Source: an uncultured Bacteroidales bacterium (GTDB lineage: Bacteria > Bacteroidota > Bacteroidia > Bacteroidales > JAUNSR01). Taken from it: 64,000 nucleotides of DNA. The notes below the pieces were generated by a model. It made no database searches and was not told where the DNA came from. It saw nothing but the letters and a program-made list of their open reading frames with translations. Shown here piece after piece: positions 44,320 through 53,323 of the stretch. The first letter of the stretch is position 1; each line of letters starts with the position of its first letter. The translations under genes and the position numbers were made by a program. The stretch covers positions 62,001 through 126,000 of the forward strand of contig CAMTOJ010000001.1 of NCBI GenBank assembly GCA_947074145.1. The letters are read 5' to 3'.

Positions 44320-46665
44320 TCAATTAAATATCTTAACTCCTACAAAATAGGTTCTTGGTTGTGCAGGTCCATAAAAATATTTTGAATCTCTATCCGGACC
44401 CTTATCATAATCCTTTTGACGTGAATCAAGTATGTTTTGTACTCCTCCATTTAATTGTAGATTTAATCGTTTAGTTAATTTGAAATCATATCCTATCTTA
44501 AAATTGATATCATAGAAACTTTCAGATTTTTTTATCTCATCTTTATTAATATCTCCTCCCGCAAAATGAGGAACAAGCATTGTGCCTGTAAATACACCAT
44601 TTGCTACTAATTGCAAACGTTTCGTCGGATTATATGTAAATGTACAATAACCATATGTATTAGGACTTCTAAGCATCGTTTCAATAAGTTCTACATCTTC
44701 ATCAAGTGACCATCTCTCGGGCTCTTGATATTTACTTCTTTGTATGGTAATACCTGCTTGCAACTGCATGATATTAGCATATGCGATCTTTCCATCAAAA
44801 TTCAAACCGTAAACGGTTGCTCCTTTACCGTTTCTCCTTTCAAGAACCTGAACACCCTGAATATCATTTTCTATCTCTTCTAAAACAAACACATCATTGA
44901 GTTGGGTATAAAAAACCTCCGATAATAAATTGAATTGCCATTTATCAACATCTTTATATAGATCGATTGATCCGCTGTAACTATATGATCTTTCCTCTTT
45001 CAAATTATCGGCAAGTACAATTCTTTGTTTTTCACCCCCTACTGCAGCAACATGTAAATCTTCATCATATGCTTGTGGAGCACGAAATCCGGAAGAAAAT
45101 GTAACACGAGTTTGAATATATTCACTTGGTTTATATAATAGGTTCATTCTCGGGCTGAAGATAAGATTGTCAATCAAATTATGTTTATCCATTCTAACTC
45201 CTGCAAGGAAGCTTAGATAATCTCCTGTCCATTCACTTTGTAAAAATCCCCCTCCAATATATACATTCTGCTTTAAGTCATGCAGTTCTTCATCTTCTTC
45301 AGAATAAATCTGACGATCATGTAGTGAATTAGTTTGATATTCAACACCATAAGTCAAAGTAGCAGGAGAAACAAGGAATCTCGTTAGTGAGTTAACACCC
45401 ATTGCTCCGGATACAAAAGTTAAATCTGATGTTTTTCCATAAGCGTTAGGATCCATTGATGTTCCATAGTAACTATCTCTGTCTATATGTTGTCCTGAAG
45501 CATATAATGAAAATTTATGTTTGTCACCTCCATAATATTGATCATATGTCACGCCTCCACCATTTATGCTATGTTCGGTTTGTTCACAAATTTCAACCTG
45601 ATGTGGAGGTAGATCAAGATTATCACCACCTCTTCGAAACTCTTGTGTTGTATGATATTCAAGTGTTATTTTACCTCTTTGAGAAGGTCTGAAAAAACTT
45701 CTAAACCCGAAATTTCTTGCATTAAGTTTTCCTATCTCTGAAAATCCATCTTTATCTATATCCAAAGCTTGTCTGTCTCTGAATGCTTGATATGCTGCTA
45801 TACCATATTTATTATTTTCATCTACTAAGGATACATTAGCAGAGATATTTGTTTGCCAACTTCTACCAAGGCTATTGCTTACATTACTGTTAACCTGAAA
45901 AGTATTGTCACTAGGATCTTTTGTAATTACATTAATTGTTCCTCCAATTGCATTTGAGCCGAATAGTGCGCTTCCGCCACCCCTTACAACCTCAATTCTT
46001 TCTATCATATTAGTTGGAATCTGTTCTAATCCATAGACTCCGCTCAGGGCACTTAGCACAGGACGTGAATTGATCAGAATCTGTGAATAAGGTCCTTCAA
46101 GACCATTAATTCTTACCTGAGGGAATCCGCAGTTTTGACAATTGTTCTCCACTCTAAGTCCTGACTGATAATTAAGTCCTTGTGCCAAATCTACACTATT
46201 GACAGTTTCCAGCTTTTTTCCACTTAATACATTGACTACTACCGGAGCAAGACGTCTGTTTGTTTCATTTCTGTTAGCAGAGACTACAACTTCATCTTTT
46301 GAAAAAACCTGTTCTTCAAGTTCAAAATTTATATGTTTATTTTCTGAATTAATATCAACTATATTCTGCGAAGGTATATAGCCTATACCCTGAACTTTCA
46401 ATTCATATTTTCCTTTACAGATTGAAGTGAACGAATATTCTCCTTGTTCATCTGTCTGAGTACCCGTATTATGAGAATGTTCACCATCTATATCTTTCAA
46501 CAATACAGTCATGAAAGGTAACGGCTCTCCGTTTGTTTTATCAATAACTTTACCTTTAATCATTAATACTTTATTAGCTTCAGGTAAATTAGAGGCAGAG
46601 ATTGAATCCGTGGTAATTATAAAGAGTAATAGTATTCCCAATACTATATATATTTTATTAATCAT
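44320..46665 (-). CDS. TonB-dependent outer-membrane receptor with N-terminal CarboxypepD-like domain
   Basis: This 781-aa receptor has a signal peptide (residues 1 to about 24) and an N-terminal beta-sandwich (GKVIDKTNGEPLPFMTVLLKD...GEYSFTSICKGKYELKV). The plug domain (about 125-240) has NCQNCGFPQVRINGLEGPYSQILINSRPV, ending at ERIEVVRGGGSALFGSNAIGGTINVIT, and a 22-strand barrel ends in FVGVKIFN with a terminal aromatic. It is not a SusC protein: no TonB-box/SusC length and no SusD neighbour. A CxxC in the plug and the upstream His-rich small protein suggest a metal or metal-complex substrate (inferred). The upstream region holds an operator-like palindrome. Confidence 0.9.
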   Translation of the reverse strand: MINKIYIVLGILLLFIITTDSISASNLPEANKVLMIKGKVIDKTNGEPLPFMTVLLKDIDGEHSHNTGTQTDEQGEYSFTSICKGKYELKVQGIGYIPSQNIVDINSENKHINFELEEQVFSKDEVVVSANRNETNRRLAPVVVNVLSGKKLETVNSVDLAQGLNYQSGLRVENNCQNCGFPQVRINGLEGPYSQILINSRPVLSALSGVYGLEQIPTNMIERIEVVRGGGSALFGSNAIGGTINVITKDPSDNTFQVNSNVSNSLGRSWQTNISANVSLVDENNKYGIAAYQAFRDRQALDIDKDGFSEIGKLNARNFGFRSFFRPSQRGKITLEYHTTQEFRRGGDNLDLPPHQVEICEQTEHSINGGGVTYDQYYGGDKHKFSLYASGQHIDRDSYYGTSMDPNAYGKTSDLTFVSGAMGVNSLTRFLVSPATLTYGVEYQTNSLHDRQIYSEEDEELHDLKQNVYIGGGFLQSEWTGDYLSFLAGVRMDKHNLIDNLIFSPRMNLLYKPSEYIQTRVTFSSGFRAPQAYDEDLHVAAVGGEKQRIVLADNLKEERSYSYSGSIDLYKDVDKWQFNLLSEVFYTQLNDVFVLEEIENDIQGVQVLERRNGKGATVYGLNFDGKIAYANIMQLQAGITIQRSKYQEPERWSLDEDVELIETMLRSPNTYGYCTFTYNPTKRLQLVANGVFTGTMLVPHFAGGDINKDEIKKSESFYDINFKIGYDFKLTKRLNLQLNGGVQNILDSRQKDYDKGPDRDSKYFYGPAQPRTYFVGVKIFN

Positions 46666-46745
46666 TTATTGTAAATTATTATTGCATTCTAATTAATAGA
46701 CATGAAATACTATGTCTTATCAACTGAATGTCAGACGTAAATAGC

Positions 46746-46772
46746 TATAGATAAGAATCTGTCTTATCTATA
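46746..46772. promoter_or_regulatory. perfect 11-bp inverted repeat upstream of the TonB receptor
   Basis: TATAGATAAGA-ATCTG-TCTTATCTATA is an exact 11-bp inverted repeat with a 5-bp centre, 81 bp before the receptor start. It has the size and placement of a repressor operator. The regulator is not identified; a metal-responsive repressor is an inference from the neighbours. Confidence 0.55.
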
Positions 46773-46827
46773 TAGAAAAGCTGATAATATATCTCTTTGA
46801 TATACGATCTTTTGAATTGATTTTAAA

Positions 46828-46873
46828 TTTATCTGCATTAATATTATAATTTCAAAAGGCATATGCAGATAAA
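46828..46873. promoter_or_regulatory. 11-bp inverted repeat between the His-rich gene and TonB receptor gene
   Basis: TTTATCTGCAT and its complement ATGCAGATAAA flank a 24-nt spacer, just after the stop of the His-rich gene. There is no long T-run. It may form a stem in the bicistronic transcript that lowers read-through from one gene to the next. Confidence 0.4.
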
Positions 46874-46882
46874 AGAGATAAC

Positions 46883-47251
46883 CTAATCAATTTTAGATTT
46901 TATTATTTCGGGAATACAAGGTGGGCCTCTTGGATTTAGATTTTTAGATATTGGCCCGGTTAAGGATATATTTGATTGTATGATTAACTGATATAATATA
47001 CAATCATAACATATAAAGTCATAGGTTATGTTTGTAAAATCGTATATATCAGAATTTAAAATTGAATTAATTAACGATATCTCTGAACTTCCATGATTAT
47101 GAGATTCTGCATCCTTTGTAAAGGGATGAGAATGAACTACAGTAACACCATTAATTATATGAGTGTGGGTAAAAGAAAAGGCGGAAATCTCATATCCTAC
47201 AAAAAGTAGGATAAGTAAAATTGAGATTATATTTCTTTTCTTTTTAATCAT
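46883..47251 (-). CDS. small exported His-rich protein next to TonB receptor
   Basis: This 122-aa protein has an N-terminal hydrophobic signal segment (residues about 8-25, IISILLILLFVGYEISAFSF). A His-rich stretch follows at once: THTHIINGVTVVHSHPFTKDAESHNHG contains seven His in about 27 residues, a likely site for zinc, nickel or copper. The middle has CYDC and the end is rich in Pro and Gly (RGPPCIPEI). I do not recognise a named family. It lies 217 bp upstream of the TonB receptor on the same strand; the pairing suggests a periplasmic metal-handling protein, by inference. Confidence 0.75.
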   Translation of the reverse strand: MIKKKRNIISILLILLFVGYEISAFSFTHTHIINGVTVVHSHPFTKDAESHNHGSSEISLINSILNSDIYDFTNITYDFICYDCILYQLIIQSNISLTGPISKNLNPRGPPCIPEIIKSKID

Positions 47252-47343
47252 TAATATCTATTTAAGAGCATTTTATAATTTATGCAAATATATAACATTA
47301 ATTCTATTTAGAATCATTACTAATATGATTAAATGCAAATAGA

Positions 47344-47378
47344 GATAAAAAAAGCGCAAATCCTAAGATTTACGCTTT
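47344..47378 (-). terminator. terminator of lysA
   Basis: On the minus strand the stem aaagcgtaaatc / gatttgcgcttt, loop TTAG, is followed by a T-run (complement of 47346-47350). It lies 20 bp after the lysA stop. Confidence 0.8.
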
Positions 47379-47398
47379 CAAATTTTATATATTTTATT

Positions 47399-48553
47399 TT
47401 ATAATTCTGAAGAATATACAGCTGCAGGAAGTTTTCTGCAATTATATTGACATGCCATAATCTGACCATATGCACCGGCACTTCTGAAAGCAAGCAAATC
47501 ACCTCTTTTTGTTATAGATAATTTTTCATCTTTTCCAAAACAATCTGATGATTCACAAATTGGTCCAACTACATCATATGTCTCGATTTCATCTCCATGG
47601 TTTGATATATTTTCTACATTATGATGAGCTTCGTATAAAGCAGGTCTTATTAGGTCTGTCATTCCTGCATCTACTATCACAAATTTCTTAACAGTTCCTT
47701 CTTTAACATACAGTACCTTTGAAATTAAAGATCCGCATTGGCATACCACTGCACGTCCAAGTTCAAAATGTAATTCCTGTCCTTCTCTAAGATTTAGATA
47801 TTTATTAAATGTTGCGAAGTAGTTTTCAAAATCAGGAATTGGATTTCTTTCAGGATGAACATAATCAATACCTAAACCACCCCCTACATTAATAACCTTA
47901 AGTGCAACACCTTTTGACTCAAGCATGTCCTGTATCTCATTGATCTTTTCAGACAAGCTTTGGAACGGATGGAGCTCTGTGATTTGAGATCCGATATGAA
48001 AATGCAGACCGATTAATTTTACATTTTCAAGTTTTAATGCACGTTCAATAACATCTTCAAGATGATCCAGGTTAATACCGAATTTATTTTCATTAAGTCC
48101 GGTGGTTATATAATGATGAGTATGAGCATCCACATTTGGATTTACTCTAAATGCGATCTGAGCAACTTTTCCTTTTGCCTGAGCCAATTCATTTATAACT
48201 TCAAGTTCAGGAACCGACTCCACATTAAAACAAAATATATTTGCATCAAGGCCAAGATTGATTTCCCAATCTGCTTTTCCTACACCTGCAAAAACTATTT
48301 TATCAGCTTCAAATCCGACATTGATACAAGCCTCTACTTCCCCGCCACTAACGCAATCACATCCAAGACCGCTTTTTCGGATTTGCTCAAGAATCTTATC
48401 ATTAGCATTTGCTTTTACTGCATAGTGAACGTGATACCCTTCATATTTTCCGGCCTCTTTGTTTATCGTATCTAAAGTTTGTTGCAAAAGAGTCTGATCG
48501 TAATAATAAAATGGAGTTTGAATGTTTTTTAGTTTATCAACAGGAAAGTTCAT
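47399..48553 (-). CDS. lysA: diaminopimelate decarboxylase
   Basis: LysA decarboxylates meso-diaminopimelate to lysine. I use the ATG at 48553 (MNFPVDKLKN), giving 384 aa; the track's earlier start is a TTG. The PLP-binding Lys47 lies in HYAVKANAND. The family motifs HIGSQI, NVGGGLGID, ELGRAVVCQCG, GPICESSDCFGKDE and YGQIMACQYNCR are intact. It is separate from the lysC gene upstream: a terminator lies between them. This suggests its own promoter or partial read-through. Confidence 0.96.
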   Translation of the reverse strand: MNFPVDKLKNIQTPFYYYDQTLLQQTLDTINKEAGKYEGYHVHYAVKANANDKILEQIRKSGLGCDCVSGGEVEACINVGFEADKIVFAGVGKADWEINLGLDANIFCFNVESVPELEVINELAQAKGKVAQIAFRVNPNVDAHTHHYITTGLNENKFGINLDHLEDVIERALKLENVKLIGLHFHIGSQITELHPFQSLSEKINEIQDMLESKGVALKVINVGGGLGIDYVHPERNPIPDFENYFATFNKYLNLREGQELHFELGRAVVCQCGSLISKVLYVKEGTVKKFVIVDAGMTDLIRPALYEAHHNVENISNHGDEIETYDVVGPICESSDCFGKDEKLSITKRGDLLAFRSAGAYGQIMACQYNCRKLPAAVYSSEL

Positions 48554-48584
48554 TTCTATCAATTTAATGGGTTGATTATCTTAT

Positions 48585-48625
48585 TAAAAAAAACGCAAAG
48601 ACTTATATTTAGGTCTTCGCGTTTT
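48585..48625 (-). terminator. terminator between lysC and lysA
   Basis: On the minus strand the stem aaaacgcgaagac / gtctttgcgtttt is followed by a T-run (complement of 48586-48591). It lies just after the lysC stop. Confidence 0.8.
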
Positions 48626-48635
48626 CTATTATATC

Positions 48636-49952
48636 TTAATTGTTAAATACATTGTCGCTAAGAGCCTGAAGAGCCATTTTCTTATCTTTAGCCTTAACAA
48701 GCAGGGAGATGTTGTAATTACTTCCTCCATAAGAGATCATTCTTACCGGTATGTTTTTAAGAGCATCTATAACACTTGCCTCAAATCCTAGGTTCTGCCA
48801 GTCAAGATCTCCGACAACACAGATTATTACCATATCTTCGTCTACTGTAACTGTTCCGAATTTTTTAAGTTCATCAAGAATTTCAGGTAAATGACGCTTA
48901 TTGTCGATTGTTAAGGAAACACCTACTTCAGAAGTTGTAACCATATCTACAGGAGTTTGATAGCTTTCAAAAATTTCAAACACTTTACGCATGAAACCAT
49001 AAGCCATCAACATTCTGCCCGATTTGATCTTTATCGATGTTATTCCGTCTTTAGCCGCAACAGCTTTGATCTTCTTCATTTCTGTTTCATTAGAAATAAG
49101 AGTTCCCGGTGCTGATGGTTCCATTGTATTCAAAAGACGAACCGGTATGTTCGATAGTTTAGCAGGAGTAATACATGTGGGGTGAAGAATCTTAGCTCCA
49201 AAATATGCAAGTTCTGCAGCTTCTTCGAAATGTAACTGTCTTACAGGTGTAGTTCCCTCTACAAATCTTGGATCATTATTGTGCATTCCGTCAATATCAG
49301 TCCAAATCTGAATTTCGGCTGCATCAATAGCTGCTCCAATCAAAGATGCTGAATAGTCACTTCCTCCACGTTGAAGATTATCTATTTCACCATAAGCATT
49401 ACGACAAATATATCCTTGCGTAATATATATATCCTGATCAGGATCTTGCTCAAGAAGTGCTGTTATTTTTTCTCTAATGTAAACAGGATCAGGTTCTCCG
49501 TTTTTATCTGTTCTTGCATATTCTAATGCAGGAATCAAAGCTGATTTTACACCTTTTTCCAAAAGAAAAAGATTAAACATTGCAGTTGACATAAGTTCTC
49601 CCTGAGCCAATACAACTTTTTCTTCGAATAATGTAAATAGATCTTTTGTAAATGAGCGGATATAATCAAAATTAGCTTTTATAATCTTCTTTGCTTCATC
49701 TTTATAAGCCTGTGTAGAATAAAGTTCTTCAATTGTGTTGAAATACTTTCTTTCAAGATTATTAATAACTTCATTTGCTCCTACAGAGTTCTTTTTATAA
49801 AGATAATCAGATATTTCAACAAGCGTATTTGTTGTTCCTGACATCGCCGATAAAACTACAATTTTCTTTTCTCCGTCAAGAATAATATCAGCTACTTCAT
49901 TCATTCTCTGTGCTGAACCTACAGATGTTCCACCAAACTTTAAAACTTTCAT
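48636..49952 (-). CDS. lysC: aspartate kinase (monofunctional)
   Basis: This enzyme phosphorylates aspartate at the head of the lysine/threonine/methionine/DAP pathway. At 438 aa it is a single-function kinase without a fused homoserine dehydrogenase. Key segments are KFGGTSVGSAQRMNEVADII, QGYICRN, LQRGGSDYSASLIGAA and the aspartate-binding IWTDIDGMHNNDPR. Two C-terminal ACT domains (residues about 300-438, with VDMVTTSEVGVSLTID and VRMISYGGSNYNISLLV) imply feedback by lysine or threonine. A 28-codon ORF precedes it in the same transcript. It is next to lysA but ends at its own terminator. Confidence 0.96.
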   Translation of the reverse strand: MKVLKFGGTSVGSAQRMNEVADIILDGEKKIVVLSAMSGTTNTLVEISDYLYKKNSVGANEVINNLERKYFNTIEELYSTQAYKDEAKKIIKANFDYIRSFTKDLFTLFEEKVVLAQGELMSTAMFNLFLLEKGVKSALIPALEYARTDKNGEPDPVYIREKITALLEQDPDQDIYITQGYICRNAYGEIDNLQRGGSDYSASLIGAAIDAAEIQIWTDIDGMHNNDPRFVEGTTPVRQLHFEEAAELAYFGAKILHPTCITPAKLSNIPVRLLNTMEPSAPGTLISNETEMKKIKAVAAKDGITSIKIKSGRMLMAYGFMRKVFEIFESYQTPVDMVTTSEVGVSLTIDNKRHLPEILDELKKFGTVTVDEDMVIICVVGDLDWQNLGFEASVIDALKNIPVRMISYGGSNYNISLLVKAKDKKMALQALSDNVFNN

Positions 49953-49991
49953 TTTCCGTTCTTTCTTAAATGGTTAAATTTTACAATAATT

Positions 49992-50078
49992 TTAAGTTTG
50001 GACGTCATTAGGGAGACCTTCCTCATCCACCATAATTTCGATTATAATACTTAATCGATTATACAAAATCATTTTCAT
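49992..50078 (-). CDS. 28-codon ORF upstream of lysC
   Basis: The small ORF MKMILYNRLSIIIEIMVDEEGLPNDVQT begins about 5-6 nt after the predicted transcription start and ends 39 bp before the lysC ATG. It is too short for the ORF track. It holds only one Lys codon, so it is not a classical lysine attenuator. No strong hairpin lies between it and lysC. It might be a translated regulatory upstream ORF, or chance. Support is limited to its position right after the promoter and its codon order. Confidence 0.35.
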   Translation of the reverse strand: MKMILYNRLSIIIEIMVDEEGLPNDVQT

Positions 50079-50089
50079 TATTTGCACTG

Positions 50090-50097
50090 CAAAATTA
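50090..50097 (-). promoter_or_regulatory. -7 box of lysC
   Basis: On the minus strand TAATTTTG matches TAnnTTTG. Transcription would begin near 50083, leaving a leader of about 130 nt before lysC that contains the 28-codon ORF. Confidence 0.5.
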
Positions 50098-50246
50098 ATA
50101 TTTTATGCCGTTTTTGCTTCATTTTATCAATGAAAAAACTCATTTTTTTACATTTTACTATCAATTTCTCCTATCTACTTTCATATTTGATTTATAATTA
50201 TTGCATATTATTGCATTATGCGTTTTTCTTTCATCATTTTTAATAA

Positions 50247-50283
50247 TAAAAAAAGCACATAAACCATTTTGGAGTATGTGCTT
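50247..50283 (-). terminator. terminator of the FtsE-like gene
   Basis: On the minus strand the stem aagcacata / tatgtgctt is followed by TTTTTTT. It lies 25 bp after the stop codon. Confidence 0.8.
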
Positions 50284-50307
50284 GTTAATATTGAAATTGA
50301 AAAAATG

Positions 50308-51750
50308 TTATTTATTATGATTTATATCCTCTATAATCTGTTCTGTGTCCATCTCGGAATACCCGAATTCTTCATCAATTATCACATATCCAGAATCATT
50401 AATCTCCTGATGAATATCTTTCAAAACAGGTATTTCAGCATCTAAGGATGTAAATAATTCAAGGTTTTCTTCTATTTCAGTGATAACTTCTGTCCTATTC
50501 TGATTTAAAGACTCGTCTATCTCAGCACTATCCTCTTTTATTAAAGATTCTCCTATATTGAGAATCTCCTCTTTTTCTTCTATTACGATATTTTCAATGG
50601 TATCCGAATTATCATTATCTGATTCAATTCTCTTATTATCAAAATTGTCATTTAGATTAAAAGTATCCTCATTTGATAATGATCCTGAATTAAGATTATC
50701 TTCAGAAACTATTTCATTAGCAACATTATTTACAATAACATTATTACTCTTTGTTGCGTACATATCATTAAGAGTAAAGCCTTTATTGTCATAATTGTTA
50801 GTTATCTCCAACACTGTTTCCCGGCTTTCGATAGTTTCCTCTTCTGATTCATGACAATCCACATCATCCTTACTCTCCCCAAGAGGCACCTCTGAGAATG
50901 ACTGCTGAATATCTTCAACAATTTCCTTCTCTGCTATTAGTTCAGAATTAATATCCGTATCCTCATTACTCTCTACAGAACTTTCTTCATTCTGATTCTG
51001 ATAATATGAATGGGTGCTATTTTGTATAAGATTTTCACCCTTATTGTATTGAGAAATATCATTTATGGATGTTTCATCCATATTTAGCTCGATAATATTG
51101 TTCCCCTCAATACATAATACTCTTCCAGGAAACTCCTTTGTCAATGCATGATTATGTGTTGCCATGATAACTGTAGTTCCTGATGCACAAATATCTTTCA
51201 ATATGTTTACAATACGAATACCTGTTTCGGGGTCAAGATTTCCTGTCGGTTCATCCGCAAGAATTATTTCCGGGTTATTAAGTAAGGCGCGAGCAATTAC
51301 TACACGTTGTTGCTCTCCACCCGAAAGTTGATGTGGCATTTTATACCCCTTTGTATGCATGTCGACTCTCTTCAATACTGTATCGATACGCTCTTCAATA
51401 TCTTCTTTTCGGTTCCAACCTGTTGCTTTTAATACAAATTCAAGATTGGCATATACGGTTCTATCTGTAAGTAGTTGAAAATCCTGAAATACTATTCCTA
51501 TTTTTCTTCTTAAAAAAGGAATATGTTTTCTTTTGATCTTTTTTAAATTATAATTGAAGATTTCAGCATCACCTCCGGAAACCGGTATATCAGCATACAT
51601 ACACTTCATCAGACTACTCTTTCCTGAACCTACGCGACCTATCAAATAGATAAATTCACCTTTATCTATCTTTAGGTTTATATCTTTAAGAATAATAAGT
51701 TCCTGTCGTAATATATTTACGTCTCTGAAGTCTATTAATTGTTCTGCCAT
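50308..51750 (-). CDS. ftsE: FtsE-like ABC ATPase with long acidic C-terminal tail
   Basis: Residues 1-225 are a complete FtsE-type ABC ATPase. They include Walker [10 protein letters not shown] (38-46), the Q-loop IVFQDFQLL, signature LSGGEQQRV (142-150), Walker [10 protein letters not shown] (162-170) and switch His (ATHNH). FtsE partners FtsX at the division site and controls peptidoglycan hydrolases. The remaining 255 residues are unusual: low-complexity, Glu/Asp/Asn/Ser-rich and probably disordered (e.g. [40 protein letters not shown]). Typical FtsE is about 220-230 aa, so the tail doubles the protein. No ftsX gene is adjacent. The reading frame is open throughout with no sign of frameshift fusion. 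Assignment to FtsE rather than LolD-like ATPases is fairly secure. Confidence 0.85.
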   Translation of the reverse strand: MAEQLIDFRDVNILRQELIILKDINLKIDKGEFIYLIGRVGSGKSSLMKCMYADIPVSGGDAEIFNYNLKKIKRKHIPFLRRKIGIVFQDFQLLTDRTVYANLEFVLKATGWNRKEDIEERIDTVLKRVDMHTKGYKMPHQLSGGEQQRVVIARALLNNPEIILADEPTGNLDPETGIRIVNILKDICASGTTVIMATHNHALTKEFPGRVLCIEGNNIIELNMDETSINDISQYNKGENLIQNSTHSYYQNQNEESSVESNEDTDINSELIAEKEIVEDIQQSFSEVPLGESKDDVDCHESEEETIESRETVLEITNNYDNKGFTLNDMYATKSNNVIVNNVANEIVSEDNLNSGSLSNEDTFNLNDNFDNKRIESDNDNSDTIENIVIEEKEEILNIGESLIKEDSAEIDESLNQNRTEVITEIEENLELFTSLDAEIPVLKDIHQEINDSGYVIIDEEFGYSEMDTEQIIEDINHNK

Positions 51751-51833
51751 CTGAAAAAATTTATTTATACTGTAAAATTAAACTGTATATCCAATTATAT
51801 ATACGAATTAATCAAAATTTTATTATTACAACC

Positions 51834-51873
51834 AATAAAAAAGGATGAAAGTTGGTTAATAACTTTCATCCTT
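51834..51873 (-). terminator. terminator of hisIE
   Basis: On the minus strand the stem aaggatgaaagtt / aactttcatcctt is followed by a T-rich run, 28 bp after the hisIE stop. Confidence 0.85.
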
Positions 51874-51900
51874 CGTAGAAATATTGTGGAATAAATTTTA

Positions 51901-52497
51901 TTACTCTTTATGTCTTTTCTGCAACTCCACTGCAAGATCTTCAATTGTATGATCTTTTGAAGTCAATAAAACGATAAGATGATATATCAAATCTGAGGCT
52001 TCATATATAAATCCTTCATCTGTACCATTGGTTGCTTCAATAACAGTTTCTACTGCCTCTTCACCCACTTTCTGAGCCATTCGGTTCACTCCTTTTTTAA
52101 ATAAAGAAGTAGTATATGAACCCTCAGGCATCTCTTTATAACGTTTTGTTATAAAATCCTGAAGATATTTCAAGAAATAGATATCACTTACATTTTTCTC
52201 GTTGAAACATGTATCTTCTCCCGTATGACATACAGGACCTACTGGATTTACTTTAATAAGCAAAGTGTCGTTATCACAATCTTTAGATATAGAAACTACA
52301 TTTAGAAAATTGCCACTCTCTTCACCCTTTGTCCAAAGTCTGTTTTTGGTTCTTGAAAAAAAAGTTACTTTTCCTATCTCCTGTGTCTTTTCAAAAGCAG
52401 CCTGATTCATAAAACCAAGCATAAGAACTTTTTGTGTGATATTATCTTGTATTATAGCAGGAACTAATCCGTCCATTTTGTCAAAATCTAAATTCAT
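51901..52497 (-). CDS. hisIE: bifunctional phosphoribosyl-AMP cyclohydrolase / phosphoribosyl-ATP pyrophosphatase
   Basis: This 198-aa fused enzyme carries out the second and third steps of histidine synthesis. Residues about 1-105 form HisI (LMLGFMNQAAFEKT, FFSRTKNRLWTKGEESGNFL, DCDNDTLL, with the zinc-binding Cys/His set ending PVCHTGEDTCF). Residues about 108-198 form HisE (FLKYLQDFITKR, GSYTTSLFKKGVNRMAQKVGEEAVETVIEA, EASDLIYHLIVLL). It is the last gene of a hisH-A-F-IE run and is separated from hisF by 55 bp. Confidence 0.97.
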   Translation of the reverse strand: MNLDFDKMDGLVPAIIQDNITQKVLMLGFMNQAAFEKTQEIGKVTFFSRTKNRLWTKGEESGNFLNVVSISKDCDNDTLLIKVNPVGPVCHTGEDTCFNEKNVSDIYFLKYLQDFITKRYKEMPEGSYTTSLFKKGVNRMAQKVGEEAVETVIEATNGTDEGFIYEASDLIYHLIVLLTSKDHTIEDLAVELQKRHKE

Positions 52498-52552
52498 AAG
52501 TAATTATATATTTTATCAGATTATTATTTAATCAAATTCAATTATTGAAATT

Positions 52553-53308
52553 TTATATACGAATAGGAATCCCTTGTTTTGCAAGATACTCCTTTAATTC
52601 ATTAATAGGAATCTCTCCGAAATGAAACACACTTGCAGCCAAAGCCGCATCGGCATGTCCAAGTTCAAAAGCATCCTTGAAATGCTCTTTTGTACCTGCT
52701 CCACCGGAAGCGATAACCGGAATAGTTAACATTTTGTTCAATTCAAAAAGTGCTTCATTTGCATATCCTGTCTTTACTCCGTCATGTGTCATACTTGTAA
52801 AAAGTATTTCACCTGCACCTCTTTCCTGAGCTTCCTTGGCCCATTCATAAAGTTTTCTTTCTGTTTTTATTCTTCCCCCATTTAGATAACAAAGCCAATC
52901 ATTATCCTCAAAATTCGCATCAATTGCAACTACACATACTTGTGCGCCAAAGTTTGAAGCTATTTGATTTATAAGATTAGGATCTCTTAAAGCTGAAGAA
53001 TTGATTGATACCTTATCGGCTCCTGCATTCAAAAGACGATCTACATCCTCAAGAGCATTTATTCCTCCTCCAACTGTAAATGGTATATTTACCTGAGCTG
53101 CCACTTTCTTTACAAGTTCTGTAAAAGTTTTTCTTCCCTCGTGCGACGCTGTAATATCCAGGTAAACCAACTCATCAGCTCCCTGCATACTATATTGTCT
53201 ACCTAATTCAACAGGGTCTCCTGCATCACGAAAGTTTACAAAATTTACCCCTTTTACGGTTTTCCCATCTTTTATATCAAGACATGGAATTATTCTTTTT
53301 GCAAGCAT
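52553..53308 (-). CDS. hisF: imidazole glycerol phosphate synthase, cyclase subunit
   Basis: HisF uses ammonia from HisH to convert PRFAR to imidazole glycerol phosphate and AICAR. The protein is 251 aa, a half-barrel duplicate. Catalytic Asp11 ([14 protein letters not shown]) and the second Asp in CVVAIDANF are present. The phosphate loops TVGGGI and IASGGAG are intact, and the C-terminal [10 protein letters not shown] matches the family. It lies between hisA (15 bp) and hisIE, and its partner HisH is encoded two genes upstream. Confidence 0.97.
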   Translation of the reverse strand: MLAKRIIPCLDIKDGKTVKGVNFVNFRDAGDPVELGRQYSMQGADELVYLDITASHEGRKTFTELVKKVAAQVNIPFTVGGGINALEDVDRLLNAGADKVSINSSALRDPNLINQIASNFGAQVCVVAIDANFEDNDWLCYLNGGRIKTERKLYEWAKEAQERGAGEILFTSMTHDGVKTGYANEALFELNKMLTIPVIASGGAGTKEHFKDAFELGHADAALAASVFHFGEIPINELKEYLAKQGIPIRI

Positions 53309-53323
53309 GGTTAATCGTTCTTA

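Noticed and set aside
48062-48475. 137-aa ORF antisense to lysA
   Set aside because: Shadow of the conserved lysA frame; no start context or family resemblance.
50308-51750. Gene fusion by frameshift of two separate ORFs in the FtsE tail
   Set aside because: The frame is continuous with no stop and no second start signal; the low-complexity tail has the same AT-rich codon use as neighbours.
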